From the NCBI GenBank assembly GCA_944326695.1, contig CALVEZ010000012.1, positions 1-64,000 on the forward strand: DNA of 64,000 nt, read 5' to 3'. The DNA comes from Candidatus Bilophila faecipullorum. GTDB taxonomy: Bacteria; Desulfobacterota; Desulfovibrionia; Desulfovibrionales; Desulfovibrionaceae. The position numbers were made by a program, and so were the translations under genes. The notes under the pieces were generated by a model. The model had not been told where the DNA came from. It searched no databases and saw only the letters and a list, made by a program, of their open reading frames with translations. Below are positions 17,120 to 26,149 of the stretch, piece by piece. Numbering within the stretch: the first letter of the stretch is position 1; each line of letters starts with the position of its first letter.

Positions 17120-18001
17120 TCAGGAAGGCTTCCGCACCGTGCGGCGCCCTGCCCCGTGGAAAAGCGCCAGGCCGAGGAGGATCACGGCGCCGCCGATGAA
17201 GGTTTCGGGGCCGGGCACCTCGCTGATCACCGCATAGCCCAAGATCAGCGACAGAAAGGGCGTCAGGAACATGAAATGCGTCACCTCGCTGGTGCTGCGG
17301 GCCACGGCCAAGGCCCGCGCCCAAGCCAGATAAGCCACGGCGCTTGGAAAGACGCCGAGAAAGACGACCGTGGCGATCTGGCCGAGAGGGGCCCTCGCCG
17401 TTTCCCGCGCGGCTTCGGGGGCGAAGGGCAAAAGCATGACCGTGGCCGCGACGAAGCTCCACGCGGTGAGCTCAAGGGAAGTGTAGCGCCGGGCGAAAAG
17501 CCGCTGCACGAGGTTGTAGGCACTGATCGACAGGGACGCCGCGAGCATCCATACAATGCCGATATTCAAGGAAAAGACACCGTTCCACAACATGAGGACA
17601 AGCACGCCGCCGAATTCCAGACACAAGGCGCACCACCCCACCGGTGACAAACGTTCCCGGAAAAAGGCCGTCGCGAGCAGAGCCGTGATCAGCGGGGCCG
17701 TCGCGATGATGATACAGCCGGTGGTCGAGGTCAGCGTTTCCGATCCCTTGTTGAACACCAAAAGATAAATGGCGAATCCAAGAGCCCCCGAGAGCAGCAG
17801 CCCGGGAACGTCGCGCAGCCGAGGAAGCGGGACACGCTTCACGGCGAGGAGGCCGCAGAGCACGACGGAGGCCACAAGGCAACGCAGAAAACCCAGCGCC
17901 GGAGACGTGAACGCCAGCAAAGCTACCTTGGTGAACACAAAGGCCGATGACCACAGCGTAACCGTCAAAAAAGCATAGCCCTGAGCGGGAGAAAATGGCA
18001 T
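17120..18001 (-). CDS. EamA-family (drug/metabolite transporter) permease
   Basis: A 293-residue inner-membrane protein with about ten helices in two EamA repeats (LTVTLWSSAFVFTKVAL in the first, VWMLAASLSISAYNLVQRL starting the second). DMT-superfamily exporters of this kind move amino acids or other metabolites; the substrate cannot be read from sequence. The ATG at 18001 is chosen because it follows AAAGGAGACGGCC; the frame extends further upstream but without motif or ribosome-binding site. It ends RTVRKPS, a basic cytoplasmic tail. It stands alone, with more than 480 bases on either side. Confidence 0.82.
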   Translation of the reverse strand: MPFSPAQGYAFLTVTLWSSAFVFTKVALLAFTSPALGFLRCLVASVVLCGLLAVKRVPLPRLRDVPGLLLSGALGFAIYLLVFNKGSETLTSTTGCIIIATAPLITALLATAFFRERLSPVGWCALCLEFGGVLVLMLWNGVFSLNIGIVWMLAASLSISAYNLVQRLFARRYTSLELTAWSFVAATVMLLPFAPEAARETARAPLGQIATVVFLGVFPSAVAYLAWARALAVARSTSEVTHFMFLTPFLSLILGYAVISEVPGPETFIGGAVILLGLALFHGAGRRTVRKPS

Positions 18002-18738
18002 GGCCGTCTCCTTTGGATGAACGGGGCGTTCGCTTCGGACGCCTCGCGCCGCCCTCCCGGGACAGGCTGAGACGGTGAAGCCTCTTTTCTGCCGCCCGCA
18101 GGACGTGAATCGCGGCATCTCCAGCGCGCCGAGCTGAAAAGACATGTTCCCCACGCAGAGGAAAGCGTGGCAGCGGCATGGAGGTACAAGCCTCCGCTGG
18201 CTCTCACCCATGCAGGAAAAAGCGTCCCCTTCTCCGCCCTCGACAGGCGGACCGGCGGCCTATTTTTTCCTACGCCGATCCCCCGTGAACCGCAAACCTC
18301 GCCCGTCCTCTCCGAACCAAGAGCCCTCCCCTTTCCGCACCGGAGAGGGGGGCTCTTTTCGTCTTCCCGCCTGCATGAGGCCTTCCCGGAGACCGGCGGC
18401 AAAAGAGACACTCCGGAGGAGCACGGGAACCCCCTCTCACGCCGGGTATGTGCTTGATGGAATCCAGCCGATTTCAAGGGGAAACCGCCCCTCGTCCCCT
18501 TGGCAGCACTTTCACCCCACTCCGTCCGCCTGCCTCTTCCTTCCCGCTGGAACAAGGGCCTTCCCGGAGGGGAAACCGGAGGCTGGCCCCGCTGCGGCCC
18601 CACCCCAAGTTGCCCCATGTCGGCCCCTATCCTTTCCTGCTTCAATCCTTGGGGAGGATACGGAGAAAAACACCTCTTGGCAGGAGGCGCAGGTGCGTTG
18701 CCCGAAAACACAAGGCCGTGCCCTGAGAAGGTTACGCC
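18002..18738. other. Non-coding stretch between two transporter genes
   Basis: About 740 bases with no recognisable gene. An imperfect hairpin at 18319-18357 (outer 8 bp AAGAGCCC/GGGCTCTT) is followed by TTTT on the plus strand, but no plus-strand gene precedes it. Open frames here look like GC-rich chance frames. Confidence 0.4.
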
Positions 18739-19968
18739 CTACCCCTTCCGCGCAAGAGAAGGCCCCGTCGCCACGGGTGCGGCACGGAACCACTTGAGCG
18801 TAAACAGCAGGAGAAGCCCCGCCGTTCCGGCATAGGCGGCGTCCATGCTCCACAGATCATTGATCAGGTAGGCGATGAGGGGTCCAAGGGCCGCGCCGAG
18901 ATCGGCGGCGAAGGAATACCACATCATGAACGTGCGTCCTCCGGCCACCGAAGCGGCGTCAGAGGCTACGGCATCGGCGCAGGTCGTCAGGGACGTGCCC
19001 GCGAGCTGCGCGCCCAGAAGCGCGCCGATCCATAACGGCAAGGGCAGGGTCAGCGCGGCGAGCCCGAAGAAGATCGCCCCCGCCCCAAGCGAGGCCGTCA
19101 TCACCGCCCGCCGCCCGAAACGCCGATCCGAAAGCCGCCCGAACCACGGCGCAAGCCACGGCTCCCACGCCCAGCGCAGAGCCTGCAATGCCCCTGCCAG
19201 CGTCGCCGCGCCGACGGCGACTCCCCAGACAGTCACGCTGCTTCCCACGTGCACGTTGATGAGCCGACTCAGAGTGGAGGCGTAAAGCCCCTGATAAATC
19301 AGGGCGACCACCAGTCCCGTGGCCATGACCCACAAGACCGTGCTCTCCCTCCACGCCACGGCTTCGGAGGGCGCGCCGGAGGCAGACACGGGCTGCGGCC
19401 CTTTGCCGCGCGGTACGAAAACAAGGCTCGGGACAATGGTCAGCGCGGTACAGGCCCCAAAAAGCAGGGCTGTGGCGGAAAACCCCAGAAGGTCGGCCAA
19501 CAGGCCGCCCGCCAGCATCCCCCCAAGGCTCCCAAGCCGATAGAGCCCATTGTAAAGCCCCATGAAATAGCCCCGGTCGCCGTCAGAAGAAACGTTCAGG
19601 ATGCAGTAGAAAGCGCCCAGCCGCAAGAGAGTCCATGCCGCACCCCAGACGCAACGCAGCGCAAGCCACATCACGAAGCCGTGCGCATACGCATAACCGA
19701 GCGTGGTGAACGCCGCCAGCACGGTGGCAATGACAATGCCGGTCCGGTCGCTGATGCGGCGGTAGAGCCACCCTACCGCCGGATTGAGCGGCAGCCGCAC
19801 CAAACGGTTGGCCGACAGGATGATCCCCACTTCCCACAGGGAACCGAGCCCCGCCTCCGCGAAATGCACAGGCAGGACGATATACAGCATCGAGTCCCCG
19901 ATAAGGCACGCCGCCGTGATCAGCGACAGGACGATGACCCGCCGCGTGGCTCCTTCTTTTCCCACCAT
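18739..19968 (-). CDS. Major facilitator superfamily transporter
   Basis: A 409-residue membrane protein with about twelve helices. The loop between helices 2 and 3 reads GWLYRRISDRTG, the MFS motif, and the matching loop of the second half reads GRLSDRRFGRRAV. Substrate is unknown. The ATG at 19968 is preferred, with GGGGAG 11 bases upstream; a TTG in the same frame at 19998 would add ten residues but lacks a ribosome-binding site. The gene lies 129 bases downstream of the acyltransferase gene on the same strand, so it could share its transcript. Confidence 0.82.
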   Translation of the reverse strand: MVGKEGATRRVIVLSLITAACLIGDSMLYIVLPVHFAEAGLGSLWEVGIILSANRLVRLPLNPAVGWLYRRISDRTGIVIATVLAAFTTLGYAYAHGFVMWLALRCVWGAAWTLLRLGAFYCILNVSSDGDRGYFMGLYNGLYRLGSLGGMLAGGLLADLLGFSATALLFGACTALTIVPSLVFVPRGKGPQPVSASGAPSEAVAWRESTVLWVMATGLVVALIYQGLYASTLSRLINVHVGSSVTVWGVAVGAATLAGALQALRWAWEPWLAPWFGRLSDRRFGRRAVMTASLGAGAIFFGLAALTLPLPLWIGALLGAQLAGTSLTTCADAVASDAASVAGGRTFMMWYSFAADLGAALGPLIAYLINDLWSMDAAYAGTAGLLLLFTLKWFRAAPVATGPSLARKG

Positions 19969-20097
19969 GTTTCTCTTCTCCCCTCCCCCCCGGTCCAAAA
20001 ACCGTCACGTTTCCCTCACGTGATACGAATGAGGTAGAACAAAGCGGGAACAAGCGCAATCATTGGGCGGGGGAAAGCGGGAAGCGAAAAGAACCTT

Positions 20098-21945
20098 TCA
20101 ACGATGGGGGGAGTCCTGCGGCGAGACCGGCCCCGCCGCAGAAAGATGATGCGCCACGTAAGCCGCAGCGTCTTCCCGGCCCATATAACGGCGCAGCATC
20201 GCTTCCGGGGCATGGGGCAAATCCACGAGCAAAAAGGCGTCCAGAGAACCGAATCCCGCATCCCGGTGCAACGCCGCAATGCGGCCTCCCATCTTGAAGT
20301 AGTGCTTGAAAAGGACGGGAATGCCCCTTCCTTCCTCCTGCGCGCGGATGAGGCGATCAAGCCCGCGGTAGTCAAGCAGGCCCTGCCGCACGGCGTTGAG
20401 GAAGCTCTCAGCAGCCGCATCGCCCCGCGTGTCCGCCCGGAAGGGCACGCGGGCCCGGACCAGCCACTCCAGTTCCCCATCCCCATGCCTTCCCATGAAA
20501 TAGGCCCCAAGGAGCCGGAGGGTGAAGGGGGAAGCGTCGAGGTTCATGCTCACCGGGCCGAAGAGATAGCGGATGGACGGGTGGCGCAGCACAAAGCGCG
20601 CTATTCCCTTCCACAAGAGCAGCAAGGGCAAAAAATCGCGCTGCCGCTCGGGACGCACCACGGCGCGGCCCAGTTCAAGGCTCTGCCCGTAACGCTCCCA
20701 AAACGCGGGCGCGAAACGGAACAGCCTTGACGTATACAGCCCTTTGTCCCCGTCCACCCTGAGGAGTTCGGGAACCATGCCGAGGCGGTAGCCTCCGGTG
20801 ATCTCATGGGCGGCGTCGTTCCAGAGGATAAGATGGTAATAGCGGCGGTCAAAGACATCCATATCCCGTGCCTCGCCCGTCCCCTCCCCGACATCACGGA
20901 AGGCCATCTCACGGATGCGTCCCATTTCCTGAAGCAGGCAGGGCGACTGCTCCCCGCGCAGGAGATAGAGGCTGTACGCTTCCTCGCGTACCAGCAGGGC
21001 CGAGGCGGGCAAATCGGCTATGGCGTGTTCGAGAAGGGCCGGGGGCAGCGGAGAGGCCAAGGGACGGGCATAGACCCTGCCTCCCGGCCCTTTCCTTTCC
21101 CCAAGCGCATAACAGCGCAGGCGCAGGTAGTCGTTACGTACGCGGGCCGTAGGCAGGGACGCCAAAACCTCGCCGCCGATGGCCGCGCCAAGGCGCAGCG
21201 AAACGGTGGAATGGCGCTTCTTGAGCAGTTCCCGAGGCAAAAGGAGGGTACGCAAAGCTGGATGCACCAACCCGGCCATAGAAAAAGACAGGCTGTTGCG
21301 GCCCTGGAAATAGAGAGGGATGACGGCTGCCCCACTCCGGGCGGAGAGGCGCAGGGCCGTATCATGCCAGTCGGGATCGCTGATGCCCCGCCCCTTCTGC
21401 CAGTGGGAAACCGTCCCCGCCGGAAAGACGGCCACAGCCCCTCCATCCTCCAGATGACGCAAAGCCTCGCGCAATCCCTGCACATTGCGCTGCCGGGCCT
21501 CCCGCGTTTCAAAGGGGTCCACTTCGATGAAAGAGCCCGCCAAAGCTCCCAAGGCATGCAGGAGGCTGTTGGCCATGATCCGCAGATCGGGACGCAGAGG
21601 CGTCAACCGTGCCAGAAGGACCAGACCTTCCAACAGGCCGAAAGGATGGTTGGAGACAAAAACCAACGGCCCTTGTCCGGGCACAGGCGCCATGTCGAGG
21701 CGGACCCGGATGCCCAGCGCGGCCAAGGAGCGCCGGGCAAAATCTTGAGGGGATTCCGCAGTGCACAAAGGCTCGGAGAGGGAGCACAGGGCCTCGATGC
21801 CCAAAGCTCGGCTCAGGGAACCCAGTACGGGCCGAGGCAAAGGCCACGAAACAAGGCTGGCCGTCAAAGCTTCCGGGCCGACGATGCCGGACACAGCCGA
21901 CGAAGACGGTTGCGCCGTATCCGAGGAAGGAATGAGGGACGACAT
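20098..21945 (-). CDS. Two-domain acyltransferase resembling ornithine-lipid synthase OlsF
   Basis: A 615-residue protein with two acyltransferase domains. Residues about 65-270 are a PlsC/lysophospholipid acyltransferase-like domain with SNHPFGLLEG (H-x4-E instead of the usual H-x4-D) and FPAGTVSHW. Residues about 320-600 match the hemolysin/OlsB-type acyl-ACP N-acyltransferase domain (GYRLGM, LELGRAVVRPERQR, LFGPVSM, GGRIAALHRDAGFGSLDAFLLVDL). OlsF of Serratia and Flavobacterium has this fused order and makes ornithine lipids, phosphate-free membrane lipids, in one polypeptide. If so, substrates are ornithine and two acyl-ACPs. The ATG at 21945 follows AAGGAGGAACAGC. A link with phosphate limitation is plausible, since the Pho locus lies 11 kb away, but no Pho box is evident here. 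Confidence 0.75.
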   Translation of the reverse strand: MSSLIPSSDTAQPSSSAVSGIVGPEALTASLVSWPLPRPVLGSLSRALGIEALCSLSEPLCTAESPQDFARRSLAALGIRVRLDMAPVPGQGPLVFVSNHPFGLLEGLVLLARLTPLRPDLRIMANSLLHALGALAGSFIEVDPFETREARQRNVQGLREALRHLEDGGAVAVFPAGTVSHWQKGRGISDPDWHDTALRLSARSGAAVIPLYFQGRNSLSFSMAGLVHPALRTLLLPRELLKKRHSTVSLRLGAAIGGEVLASLPTARVRNDYLRLRCYALGERKGPGGRVYARPLASPLPPALLEHAIADLPASALLVREEAYSLYLLRGEQSPCLLQEMGRIREMAFRDVGEGTGEARDMDVFDRRYYHLILWNDAAHEITGGYRLGMVPELLRVDGDKGLYTSRLFRFAPAFWERYGQSLELGRAVVRPERQRDFLPLLLLWKGIARFVLRHPSIRYLFGPVSMNLDASPFTLRLLGAYFMGRHGDGELEWLVRARVPFRADTRGDAAAESFLNAVRQGLLDYRGLDRLIRAQEEGRGIPVLFKHYFKMGGRIAALHRDAGFGSLDAFLLVDLPHAPEAMLRRYMGREDAAAYVAHHLSAAGPVSPQDSPHR

Positions 21946-22440
21946 GCTGTTCCTCCTTACAAAAGAACACGATGCGAAAAAGATAGCCCGTACGGGCCTC
22001 AGTTTCGCATCAGTCGCATGTCATCAGGGTGAAACTCCATGATTATCAGCAAATTCAATAAAATAAGATTTTTAATACCCTAAGGTTACGGCCCTGCAAG
22101 GCTTTCTTTGCGCCGAGTCGGGCCGAAGGCTCTGCTGCAAGGGGCAGATAGCCATATTGGAAAAATGGGAAACAATTTCCCCATGAAAGACGGAAAAGAA
22201 TTGGAGAGGAAACAAAAAATAGCGCAGCCGCCCCCGATAGACATCCCGCACGCTCCCCGCTGAACGTTTTTCCCATGCCCGGCGCATGGCCCCCCGCGAC
22301 TTGCGCGCAATGACCCTCTCCCTTTGCGGAAGGACCAGCCCTTTTCCGCGCCACTTCGAAAAAATTCCTTATAATACGCGGAAAAGGCCGGAAGTTTTCT
22401 TTCCGGCCTTTTCTCGAACAGTGTGCGCCTGCGGCAACGC
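21946..22440. other. Non-coding stretch upstream of the acyltransferase gene
   Basis: About 495 bases. An AT-rich patch at 22035-22080 is the likely promoter region of the leftward acyltransferase gene, with no clear -35/-10 pair. The right end holds the terminator described separately. The middle (22090-22370) has no recognisable gene. Confidence 0.4.
22382..22412 (-). terminator. Bidirectional-looking terminator after the second EamA gene
   Basis: AAAAGGCCGGAA (22382-22393) and TTCCGGCCTTTT (22401-22412) form a perfect 12-bp stem with a 7-base loop and T-runs on both strands, 28 bases after the EamA stop. Confidence 0.8.
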
Positions 22441-23283
22441 CTAGGGACGGCGAGTAGCCGTGGCGAAAAATATGCCGCCGAGGATGGCCGCCGAACTCAG
22501 GGCTACGCGCATCGTGATGGGTTCGTTGACGAAAAGCACGCCGCCGATGGCGGTGATCACGGGAACGCTGAGCTGGACCACGGCGGCCACCGTGACGGTG
22601 AAGCGCACCACGACCATATACCAGATCACGTAACCGCCCGCCGAGGCCAGCGCGCCCGCCGCCAGCGCATACCAGATGCCCGGGTTGTCGAAGGCCACCT
22701 GCGACGGCAGGCAGATCATCATGATCAGGGCCAAGGGCACGGCCTTGACGAAGTTGCCCGCGGTTGAGGCGGCGGGATCGCTTACGCCCTTCCCGCAGAG
22801 GCAATACAGCCCCCACGAGGAGCCGGAGATGAAAATAATCAGAGAGCTGAACAGGGGCGGCGCGGTCAGGCCGGGCAGAAGAAGGAACACGAGGCCGACC
22901 AGCGCCACGCCGATGCCGAGGCCCTGCTGTCTGCTGGGTCGCTCGCCCATAAAAAAGCCGCATCCGAGCATGGTGGTCTGCACGGCTACGGCGATGATCA
23001 GCGTCCCCACGGCCGTGGGCAGTTCCACGTAGGCCCATGAAAAGCACGCCATATAGATGAAAAGGGTGAGCGCGCCTTGCCAGTTCCCGGCCTTGAAGAC
23101 GTTCTTGTGCCGCACGGCCATGATCAGCCAGAGCATGATCGCCCCGGAAATGAGGCGGACCGCCGTATAGGTTACCGGTTCCATCCGGTATTCAAGCAAC
23201 GCCAGCCTGCACAATACGGAATTGGCCGCAAAAAGCGTCATGGCCAGCAACGTCAACAGGGCCGTACACATCGTACTACTCAT
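22441..23283 (-). CDS. EamA-family (drug/metabolite transporter) permease
   Basis: A 280-residue inner-membrane protein with about ten helices and two EamA repeats (AMTLFAANSVLCRLAL in the first; SLIIFISGSSWGLYCLCGKG opening the second). The segment VVQLSVPVITAIGGVLFVNEP is the typical last-but-one helix pair of the family. Substrate unknown. The ATG at 23283 is preferred for the AAGGTGG 6 bases upstream; an in-frame start at 23370 would add a charged extension without a ribosome-binding site. It is divergent from the alpha/beta hydrolase gene. Confidence 0.82.
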   Translation of the reverse strand: MSSTMCTALLTLLAMTLFAANSVLCRLALLEYRMEPVTYTAVRLISGAIMLWLIMAVRHKNVFKAGNWQGALTLFIYMACFSWAYVELPTAVGTLIIAVAVQTTMLGCGFFMGERPSRQQGLGIGVALVGLVFLLLPGLTAPPLFSSLIIFISGSSWGLYCLCGKGVSDPAASTAGNFVKAVPLALIMMICLPSQVAFDNPGIWYALAAGALASAGGYVIWYMVVVRFTVTVAAVVQLSVPVITAIGGVLFVNEPITMRVALSSAAILGGIFFATATRRP

Positions 23284-23561
23284 GGTGCCACCTTGCGAAA
23301 AAATACGGACGGCAAGGCCGCCCGGAAAAGAATCGCCCCGCGCAAGGCACGGCTCCGCCGCGCCCGGCAAGGCGACTGCAACATAGCATCGCCACTGCGG
23401 GATGACAATACGTCTCCTCCGGGAGACATGGCCGCCCGAAACGCCGTACCGTTCTTTTCAGCCGTCCATTCTCCACTTCTTCGCAACGGTTGACCCTTCC
23501 CGCCTTCCTGTTGCATTCTTCCGAGAGCGGCAAGCCCGCAATCCCATGCAGGACGGCTTCA

Positions 23562-24311
23562 ATGACTACTCCATCCTTTCAGGAACCTTCCGGCGGCTCG
23601 TCCCGCACCTTCGTCCTCATCCCCGGTTCATGGTGCGGGGCCTGGTGCTGGAAACCGGTAGCGGAACGGCTGCGGCGGGCCGGGCACGACGTCCATCCCC
23701 TCTCCCTGACCGGGCTCGCGGAGCGTTCCCATCTCCTTTCGGATCGCATCACGCTCGAAACCCACGTCATGGACGTGATCAACCTCATCCGCCATAACGA
23801 TATGCGCGACGTGGTGCTCGTCGGGCACAGCTACGCGGGGGTCATCCTCACGGTGGTGGCGGACCGCATCCCGCAATTCCTGCGCCACATCGTCTATCTC
23901 GACGCCATGGTTCCGTTGCCGGGCGAATGCGCGATGGACATGATCCCCCGCCACGACGCGGCGCAGCGGATATACCGCGCCCATCACGACGGCGGCGTCA
24001 GCGTGCCCGTGCCCGCGCCCGGGCATTTCGCCTCGGACGCCATGCGCGACTGGTTTCAGGCCCACATGACGCCGCAGCCGCTTAAACCCTACCTTGAACG
24101 TATCGACATCCGGCCTCCGCAGGGCAACGGCGTGCCCGTCACCTATGTCTCCTGCGTGCCGGTGCGCCATCCGTCCATTGTCCTCTCCGCCGAGCGCGCC
24201 CGGCGGCTCCCCCTCTGGCGCGTCATCGAAATAGCCTCCGGGCATAACGTTCATCTTCACCGCCCTGACGACGTGGCGGACATCCTCATGGACTGCGCGG
24301 AAAGAGGCTAA
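23562..24311 (+). CDS. Alpha/beta hydrolase (salicylate-esterase-like)
   Basis: A 249-residue cytoplasmic alpha/beta hydrolase. It opens with TFVLIPGSWCGAWCWKPVAE, the oxyanion-hole segment of the plant-type methyl-esterase/hydroxynitrile-lyase group. The nucleophile elbow is VLVGHSYAG and the C-terminal catalytic histidine lies in IASGHNVHLHRPDDV. Substrate is unknown; the relatives cleave small ester bonds. ATG 23562 is chosen after GCAGGACGGC; a TTG at 23490 would add 24 residues and lacks a good ribosome-binding site. Divergent from the EamA gene. An imperfect GC hairpin lies downstream at 24374-24399. Confidence 0.78.
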   Translation: MTTPSFQEPSGGSSRTFVLIPGSWCGAWCWKPVAERLRRAGHDVHPLSLTGLAERSHLLSDRITLETHVMDVINLIRHNDMRDVVLVGHSYAGVILTVVADRIPQFLRHIVYLDAMVPLPGECAMDMIPRHDAAQRIYRAHHDGGVSVPVPAPGHFASDAMRDWFQAHMTPQPLKPYLERIDIRPPQGNGVPVTYVSCVPVRHPSIVLSAERARRLPLWRVIEIASGHNVHLHRPDDVADILMDCAERG

Positions 24312-24867
24312 GGCGAAAAAATTTTGCGGCATCCCGGCACGCGCGGGTGAAAAACGGTGAGGCGGTTCAAGTAAAGGCCCTCCCGGGCGGAGGGGCCTTC
24401 ACGTTCCGGCGGTTTCCCTCCTTCCTCCGGGCCTACCTGACGAAAAAGACGGACCTGAGCCCGCCTTTTCCAGAGGGGGAGCCCTCGTCATTCAGACAGA
24501 GGGCCCTCTTGCGCCTATGTGGGAAAACTTTTCCGAAGCGAGCACCCTGCCTAACCGGGTCATCCAAAATCAGATAATATAGTACTCTTATTATACGAAT
24601 CACACACCCCACCAACGCTATTTCCATAATGAAATGGCTCTGTCATAGCACTCGATGGGTCTATTTCATCTGTGATTTCCAAGTTATACACATAAGTATT
24701 TTCGCATTGTGGAGCCTGTTGCCTCAACAATGTTGAAAACGTTTGAAATCCCGGGAGCTAAAGAAACTGTCAATCATTTCCTAGGACAGAGCCAATGGAA
24801 TCAATGTGTTGAAAGCGTATGACACCGCGCCTGACGCCGCGGGCCCGCCCCCTTTTTCTCCTTTCCC
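24312..24867. other. Intergenic stretch holding an AT-rich insertion-like segment
   Basis: About 555 bases without a recognisable gene. Base composition changes sharply to AT-rich at about 24565 and back at about 24830. The AT-rich part contains the inverted-repeat-bounded segment at 24635-24794. Confidence 0.6.
24635..24794. mobile_element. Possible MITE or insertion-sequence remnant with 14-bp terminal inverted repeats
   Basis: TGGCTCTGTC (24635-24644) is repeated inverted at 24785-24794. The match extends inward to 13 of 14 bases (TGGCTCTGTC[A/C]TAG). The 160-base interior is AT-rich compared with its flanks and encodes no transposase. A smaller inverted pair, CATTGT with ACAATG, lies inside near 24697-24732. 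Size, terminal repeats and base composition fit a non-autonomous element or deletion remnant. I see no clear target-site duplication. Confidence 0.45.
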
Positions 24868-25359
24868 TCATTCCGCCCGTTCAAAGACGGCTGTGAACTC
24901 GCCGGACATGGCCGCCAGCCTTTCCGCGCCGCACTGGAGGCGTCCAAGGCGGACCAATCCGGCGGACCACGGAAAATCCCGGTAAAACAAAGCGATGTTC
25001 CCCCACGGCGCGTAGAGGGCCACATCGCCCGCAGCAGGCTCATACCCGGCGGGCGCGCCTTGCGTGGAAAGGCGGCCCGGCAGATCGCCGATCTTTTCGG
25101 TCCCGTTGTAGTCCCGCAGCGTCACCCTGAGCGGCAGCATTTCCAGAAAATCACGGCTGGCCGCACTGTCCTCCAACAGAAGGGGCAAACGTTCGCCCCC
25201 AATAACCAGCCGTATTTCCACCAGTTCCCCGGACCGGAGGGGAACGGGAAGCAGCGCCGACGCCATGAGCAGGAAGGCCGCCGCCATGCCCGCCAGCCTT
25301 GCTCTTTTCCGTGGTGCGACAGGCGCGGCACCTTTTACGGCCTTTTCCCTTTCGGCCAT
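24868..25359 (-). CDS. Exported cyclophilin-like fold protein
   Basis: A 163-residue protein. A hydrophobic stretch after a basic start (KRARLAGMAAAFLLMASALL) looks like a signal peptide or anchor, so it is probably periplasmic. The rest reads EIRLVIGGERLPLLLEDSAA, LRVTLRDYNGTEKI, GAPAGYEPAAGDVALYAPWG and NIALFYRDFPWSAGLVRLGR. This is the cyclophilin-like small beta-barrel family often found beside flavodoxin and aldo-keto reductase genes. Its biochemical role is not known; real prolyl isomerase activity is doubtful. The ATG at 25359 follows GGAGAGGAGACGC. It is the last gene of the leftward cluster, 16 bases after the flavodoxin-like gene. Confidence 0.78.
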   Translation of the reverse strand: MAEREKAVKGAAPVAPRKRARLAGMAAAFLLMASALLPVPLRSGELVEIRLVIGGERLPLLLEDSAASRDFLEMLPLRVTLRDYNGTEKIGDLPGRLSTQGAPAGYEPAAGDVALYAPWGNIALFYRDFPWSAGLVRLGRLQCGAERLAAMSGEFTAVFERAE

Positions 25360-25375
25360 GCGTCTCCTCTCCTGT

Positions 25376-25918
25376 TCAAACGTTGGCGCCCATGTCACGG
25401 GCGTTCTCCAAGACACCGGGAATATTCCGCACGGCTCCTACGCCCTCAGCGCCGACGCCCCGGATAACCCCTTTCAGCGTGGCCTTTTCAAAACAGGCAA
25501 TCCAGCCCTGCAAGCCCTTGATCGCGCCGTCCATCGCGCTTTCATCAGTATCTGCCGCGCTTGCCAGCAGATAGACATCCCGGAAGGCGTAGTCCGCCGG
25601 GAAAAGCGGATTGGTACGGTCGAGCATGGTTTTCATCTGGCCGCACATTTCATAAAAGTAAATGGGGGTGGCGAAGACGAGAACGTCGGCGGTCAGCATC
25701 TTTTGCGCGATGGCGTCGGCATCGTCGCGGATGACGCAGCGTTGCGTTTTCTGACAGGCCAGACAGCCCCGGCAAAAGGCGATGTCCTTGTCGTAAAGGC
25801 AGACCTTTTCTACCTCATGCCCCGCCTCGCGCGCGCCCGCTGCGAACGCGTCCGCCAGAAGATCGGAATTGCCGCCCTTGCGCGGGCTGGTGGAGAGAAT
25901 CAATACATTCTTGCTCAT
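25376..25918 (-). CDS. Flavodoxin-fold NADPH-dependent FMN reductase family protein
   Basis: A 180-residue flavodoxin-like protein. SPRKGGNSDLLADAF is the phosphate-binding loop for FMN. FCRGCLACQKTQRCVIRDDA carries the cysteine-rich segment found in iron-sulfur flavoprotein-like members, and VFATPIYFYEMCGQMKTMLDR is the second FMN loop. Such proteins reduce quinones, FMN or metal ions with NAD(P)H. Whether the cysteines hold a cluster is open. The ATG at 25918 is chosen; an in-frame ATG at 25933 would add five residues. Part of the LysR-linked leftward cluster. Confidence 0.82.
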   Translation of the reverse strand: MSKNVLILSTSPRKGGNSDLLADAFAAGAREAGHEVEKVCLYDKDIAFCRGCLACQKTQRCVIRDDADAIAQKMLTADVLVFATPIYFYEMCGQMKTMLDRTNPLFPADYAFRDVYLLASAADTDESAMDGAIKGLQGWIACFEKATLKGVIRGVGAEGVGAVRNIPGVLENARDMGANV

Positions 25919-26149
25919 AAAGAGGTACCTCATATGGTTTGCGGCGGAAATGGGCCCGAGTCCGTCATCCCCGCCGGAGTTTCCGCCCTGTCGTTTTCCG
26001 GGCGATTCTTCCAATCCTTGCGCTCAAGCGCGCTCCCTTTTGCTTTTGCGGTGGCGTCAGGCTTAACGGGTGGGTAATGTACGCTCCTTCCCTCACAGTC
26101 TTTTTTCGGGAAAAGCGGTCGGACGTGTTTGAGGGCGCGCCTTCCGCGT

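Noticed and set aside
22035..22060. Fur-like GATAATCAT upstream of the OlsF-like gene
   Set aside because: Only about ten positions match one half of the consensus; likely chance in an AT-rich patch.
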